Origin: Candidatus Krumholzibacteriia bacterium
GTDB lineage: Bacteria > Krumholzibacteriota > Krumholzibacteriia > LZORAL124-64-63
Reading direction: 5' to 3'
NCBI GenBank assembly: GCA_024762975.1
Contig: JANTGJ010000011.1
Location: forward strand, 1-46,005
DNA length: 46,005 bases
Within the stretch, counting starts at the first letter, position 1; each line of letters opens with the position of its first letter. Of this stretch, positions 42,914 through 46,005 are shown in pieces. The notes beneath the pieces are model-generated. The model had not been told where the DNA came from. It worked only from the letters and a program-made list of their open reading frames with translations, and did no database searches. The position numbers were made by a program, and so were the translations under genes.

Positions 42914-43855
42914 CTACCAGACCAGATTCATCGCAAATTTGTGGCCCTGATCAAAACCGTCGATCGTCATGTCCTGGTACGCGTAGTCGAGAGTCGCACC
43001 CTCCCACATCTGGATACCGAACCCCGCGGTCAAGCCGTACAGGTCGTAATTGATCTTCGATCCCAAACGCAGCGCGATCACGGGAAGCAAGCGGTACTCC
43101 ACACCCAGGTGAGCCTTCGCATTGGTATCCTCCGGGAGAAAGAGATCTCCCGCAATCGTCAACTTGTCCTGCAGCGGTCCCCGGTCCGGAATATACGCGG
43201 CTCCGAATTTCCAGGCCGTCGGCAGGTCGAACGGATCGTTGTACAAATTCATCTGACCACCGACATTGGTCCACGACCCGGCGAACCGCAGCCCGGGAAT
43301 GAGAGCCTCATGGGCAATGAATAGATCCGCCGCCAGCCCCGTATCGGAATAGATGTCGATCCGCTCGTAGATCATCTTCGCATTGACACCCAAGGCGAAA
43401 CGTTCACCCAGCGGATGAGCATAGGAAAGCCCGAAAGCCACATCGTAGGGTTTGAAAGTTCCCTCATAGGCACCCACGGGAATTCCGCTCGTACGCAGAA
43501 TTTCATCCGAATAGAATCCCATGAACATCACACCGATCACGCCATCACCCACCCGGTGCGCCAGGGCCGCGGCTTCCTGGTTGAAGAGCCCCAGGTAGCG
43601 GTGGTGCTGCAATACGAGGGTCGTTTCGAAGTCCTCGAATACATTGTTCGCAGGATTCCAGAAGACGGCCGAGGCGCCGCTGCTCGTGGCCACCGCCGCG
43701 TCCCCCATTCCGGTCTCTCGCGCGCCAATACCCATCCGCAGGGACAGAACCCCGGCCTCGCCCGGATTGCCCGCCTGTGCCACTCCGGCTGTCACGGCAA
43801 GAACTGCGGCCACGACGAGGAGCCAGTGGCTGTTTTTTCGGATCATGCGCACCAT
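42914..43855 (-). CDS. PorV/PorQ-family outer-membrane protein
   Basis: 313 residues. The signal peptide (about 1-28, cleavage near AQA) precedes a FadL-like barrel. The family signature RMGIGARETGMGDAAVA (about 40-56) and AVFWNPAN is present, followed by strands such as LGVNAKMIYERID, AHLGVEYRLLPVIALRLG and the terminal FAMNLVW, which fits barrel insertion. PorV and PorQ are the outer-membrane partners of the type IX secretion system that receive cargo with C-terminal sorting domains. Here it is directly downstream (51 bases) of an M6 protease carrying such a domain, supporting a cargo-handling role. A second ATG at 43846 is possible. Confidence 0.9.
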   Translation of the reverse strand: MVRMIRKNSHWLLVVAAVLAVTAGVAQAGNPGEAGVLSLRMGIGARETGMGDAAVATSSGASAVFWNPANNVFEDFETTLVLQHHRYLGLFNQEAAALAHRVGDGVIGVMFMGFYSDEILRTSGIPVGAYEGTFKPYDVAFGLSYAHPLGERFALGVNAKMIYERIDIYSDTGLAADLFIAHEALIPGLRFAGSWTNVGGQMNLYNDPFDLPTAWKFGAAYIPDRGPLQDKLTIAGDLFLPEDTNAKAHLGVEYRLLPVIALRLGSKINYDLYGLTAGFGIQMWEGATLDYAYQDMTIDGFDQGHKFAMNLVW

Positions 43856-43906
43856 GGAATCCCTTTCCGTTCTTATCAGCGGTTTCGCCCACGCCGGGCG
43901 CCCCGA

Positions 43907-46005
43907 TCAATGTACGATAGCGAACTGCAGCACGCTCGACTCCGTGCCGCCATCCTGCATCAAGACTTCCAGTCGCGAGAGATAGACACCCGTCACAGCA
44001 CCGTCAACCGGCACTTCGATCGTGAAAGGGTCCGGCGCCGAAACCGAGACCCATTCCGTCCGGGTCACCTCTTCGCCCTCCAGATTGTATACGAATGCAC
44101 GAACCTGTCCCGGGCTGCGCAGGCTACCGCGCACATGCAGCGGGCCGGTCAGCAACGGGCTCGGATAGCATTCGTGGCTGCCTTCGACCAGGCCGTTGCC
44201 GGCAACGACGAACGGAGGCGCTGCGAAGGACTCGAGATCATAGTTGCCATTGCGCCATGGCGAGCCGCCCCACATCGGCCAAAGGGGCTCGGATCCCGCC
44301 ACATCTTTCCACAGGTAGATCGACGAGACGTCCACGCCATCCAGGGAATCGGCAGATTCGTCCCAGCCTGAAATCCGGGAAAACGTGCCGATGGCCACGA
44401 GGTCGCCCGGTCCCTGCTCTCCGATCGGTCCCACCGCCGGTGTCGCTGCCGCTCGGGCGGGCCCGGCCAGCGGCCAGTAGGGCGCCGGCTCCCCTTGGGT
44501 TCCCGTTGCGAAAATACGACCATCACGAACCGTGAACAAGTACTGCCACAGCGGCAGATCGGCATCCGGCAGGCGTACGACGAGCGGGCAGGCAGCGGTC
44601 GAGTCGGCTGCAACCTGAGTCGGCCCCGTGACCCTTCGCGGCCAGCCATCGTTCCAATGGCCATAGTGCCCGGCGCGGCCGATCCGGCCATCGCCCACGA
44701 AAGCCTGTCCCGGTGACAAGGGCGTCCGGGGCACCAGTTCCTCCCGCCAGGAATAGCGCGCGGGAGGACCCGACAGGTCGTCTTCGAATACCAACGTCTC
44801 GGTTTGACCATCGAGTCCAACCACATGTACTGCCAGTTGCCCATTCTGCAAGGGCGTTACCGATACCGGGAACGGACCGGGCTCGATCCCCAGATCATAA
44901 GTCATTTTTCCCGGGTCTTCCGGGATACCGATCGTAAGACGCAGCACGTTCAAGGTCGATCGGTCCGCCAAGGTATCGCGGAATGCAAACAGCATCCGGC
45001 CCCGCAGGAAGATTGGAGGCGCTGTCACCACCCCCCGCCCCAGCGGGTAACTCTGGACCTGCGCCGCGTCCGGACCACCAAAAAATCGAATCGTACTCTC
45101 GTCGCCCTCCCGGGTCACCACGCAGGCGTCCACAGCCTCGGTCGGACAATAGTCACTTTCGCGGTCCGCCGGAACCAACACCGGCGGCAATTCGCAGCGT
45201 CCCAGATCTTTGTAAAAACCGAAAGCTCCCGCTTCGACGTCCCGAATCGGATCGCCATCGGCTTCGAACGCAAAAAGCGCATCGGGCGAGGTCAGGATGA
45301 TTTCGGGCGAGCCGTCGCCATCCAGATCGCCCACGGCGGGCGGTAGATTCCAGTGCACGGCCTCGCCATGGCGCATACCCGTCGCGATCGGCGAGATCCG
45401 CAGCGGATCGCCATCCTGGTCCGGCACCTCGTTCAGGTCCGCGCCAAGTACGAAGACCTCACCCGTGCGGGCAGCAACCACGATCTCGCCGGGTCCGCCC
45501 TCATCACAGCCGGTACTGGTGCCGGTGGCGTCCAGGTCCACGACCAACAGATGCGAGCCACGCAAATCCACTCCCGGTTCAAAGTCGCGGCGCATGGCCA
45601 GTTGGGGTCGCGAATCCAGGGCACTCTCGTGCGAGAGGGTAAAGGCGAGGGAGTCGGCGTACTGGATCGCAGGCATGGGCACGATCACCCCGGGACCGCA
45701 ATAGACATAGACCGTGTCGGGCGTATATCTCTGGAATACCTCGGAAAATTCCGTAAATGCGATGCCGGTGCGCTGCCCCGTCGCCGTCTCGGTGGAAGGG
45801 TACGTGGCCGGTCCGAATTGGTCGCCGCCCTCGCCCCGGAAAGAATCGTTATCGCTTCCCAGCCAGTAGGCTGTCGGCTCGGCCGAATCCAGATCCTGGA
45901 TTCCGTCGGCCTCCTCCAGGTCAACCGACTTGTGGGAGGAATCCCCGTTGAAGAGATTCGTCGGTGCATCGAAAACATCACGGATACGGCCCTCATCGAT
46001 GTGCC
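43907..46005 (-). CDS. M6-family metalloprotease, C-terminal part (cut by window edge)
   Basis: The frame stays open from the stop at 43907 to the right edge, about 698 residues. A GTG at 45688 is internal and not the true start. The residues at the edge read HIDEGRIRDVFD, then NLFNGDSSHKSVDLEEADGI and YWLGSDNDSFRG, which match the end of the M6 (immune-inhibitor-A-like) catalytic domain. The HExxH zinc motif would lie outside the window. Further on is an FG-GAP-like unit (AVGDLDGDGSPEIIL) and a beta-rich region. The last 85 residues (CYPSPLLTGPLHVRG, VRAFVYNLEGEEVTRTEW, VTGVYLSRLEVL) form a FlgD-like sorting domain. It is a secreted protease, probably exported by a type-IX-like route. Confidence 0.85.
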   Translation of the reverse strand, partial: HIDEGRIRDVFDAPTNLFNGDSSHKSVDLEEADGIQDLDSAEPTAYWLGSDNDSFRGEGGDQFGPATYPSTETATGQRTGIAFTEFSEVFQRYTPDTVYVYCGPGVIVPMPAIQYADSLAFTLSHESALDSRPQLAMRRDFEPGVDLRGSHLLVVDLDATGTSTGCDEGGPGEIVVAARTGEVFVLGADLNEVPDQDGDPLRISPIATGMRHGEAVHWNLPPAVGDLDGDGSPEIILTSPDALFAFEADGDPIRDVEAGAFGFYKDLGRCELPPVLVPADRESDYCPTEAVDACVVTREGDESTIRFFGGPDAAQVQSYPLGRGVVTAPPIFLRGRMLFAFRDTLADRSTLNVLRLTIGIPEDPGKMTYDLGIEPGPFPVSVTPLQNGQLAVHVVGLDGQTETLVFEDDLSGPPARYSWREELVPRTPLSPGQAFVGDGRIGRAGHYGHWNDGWPRRVTGPTQVAADSTAACPLVVRLPDADLPLWQYLFTVRDGRIFATGTQGEPAPYWPLAGPARAAATPAVGPIGEQGPGDLVAIGTFSRISGWDESADSLDGVDVSSIYLWKDVAGSEPLWPMWGGSPWRNGNYDLESFAAPPFVVAGNGLVEGSHECYPSPLLTGPLHVRGSLRSPGQVRAFVYNLEGEEVTRTEWVSVSAPDPFTIEVPVDGAVTGVYLSRLEVLMQDGGTESSVLQFAIVH

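Noticed and set aside
45686-45688. GTG at 45688 as the start of the right-edge gene
   Set aside because: The frame continues upstream to the window edge with clear M6 protease sequence, so this is an internal codon.
1-46005. tRNA or rRNA genes, CRISPR arrays, insertion sequences, prophage or attachment sites
   Set aside because: None could be recognised by eye: no direct-repeat arrays, transposase or integrase motifs, or cloverleaf-like intergenic sequences. Gaps are short apart from 15908-16262 and 19410-19830, both described.

Overview
The window is a gene-dense, GC-rich (roughly 60 percent) piece of a bacterial chromosome. Every protein gene but one (an LpxH-type hydrolase at 42142-42906) lies on the minus strand, so transcription runs from the right edge to the left. 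The lineage looks like a diderm candidate phylum of the FCB side (Krumholzibacteriota, Eisenbacteria or Latescibacterota type). The evidence is large secreted proteins ending in FlgD/type-IX-like C-terminal sorting domains (one with YPNPFNPSTKIEF), a PorV/PorQ-family barrel, an M6 metalloprotease, lamin-tail proteins, a lipid A gene, and a short primary-type sigma factor like that of Bacteroidota. Unlike Bacteroidota, the genes have clear Shine-Dalgarno sequences and sigma70-like TTGACA/TATATT promoters. The phylum assignment is an inference.

Layout from right to left, the order of transcription on the minus strand. (a) 46005-42914: the C-terminal part of an M6 protease, cut by the window edge, then a PorV/PorQ barrel. 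(b) 42906-38928: lpxH (plus strand), a small coiled-coil protein, an HtrA/DegP protease and a sigma-70 factor. (c) 38669-37725: a membrane-anchored M23 peptidase with its own promoter. (d) 37527-19831: a likely 14-gene operon: cell-wall amidase, YbbR-domain protein, anchored PhnD-like binding protein, hisS, aspS, phoH, 7TM-HD phosphodiesterase, ybeY, CNNM/CorC, DUF502 protein, mgtE, recO, glyQ, glyS. Many genes overlap by 4 bases, and the run ends at a strong intrinsic terminator. (e) 19729-16200: a monocistronic gene for a 1048-residue secreted protein with a good promoter, a long structured leader and its own terminator. (f) 16095-7903: a probable three-gene operon of two paralogous large lipoproteins and a BNR-repeat secreted protein, again with promoter and terminator. 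(g) 7760 to the left edge: pyruvate phosphate dikinase, a VWA membrane protein, a lamin-tail secreted protein, a predicted outer-membrane protein and the start of another exported protein.

Functionally the window joins a housekeeping core (tRNA charging, ribosome maturation, Mg2+ homeostasis, recombination, wall remodelling, envelope proteolysis) to a set of surface-export cargo. At least four proteins carry C-terminal sorting-type domains and one PorV-like barrel is present, consistent with a type-IX-like export route whose core genes lie elsewhere. No tRNA, rRNA, CRISPR array, insertion sequence or prophage was seen. The best candidates for new biology are the lipoprotein/BNR operon, the PhnD-like protein and YbbR/7TM-HD pair inside the housekeeping operon, and the structured leaders before the 1048-residue gene and the sigma gene.
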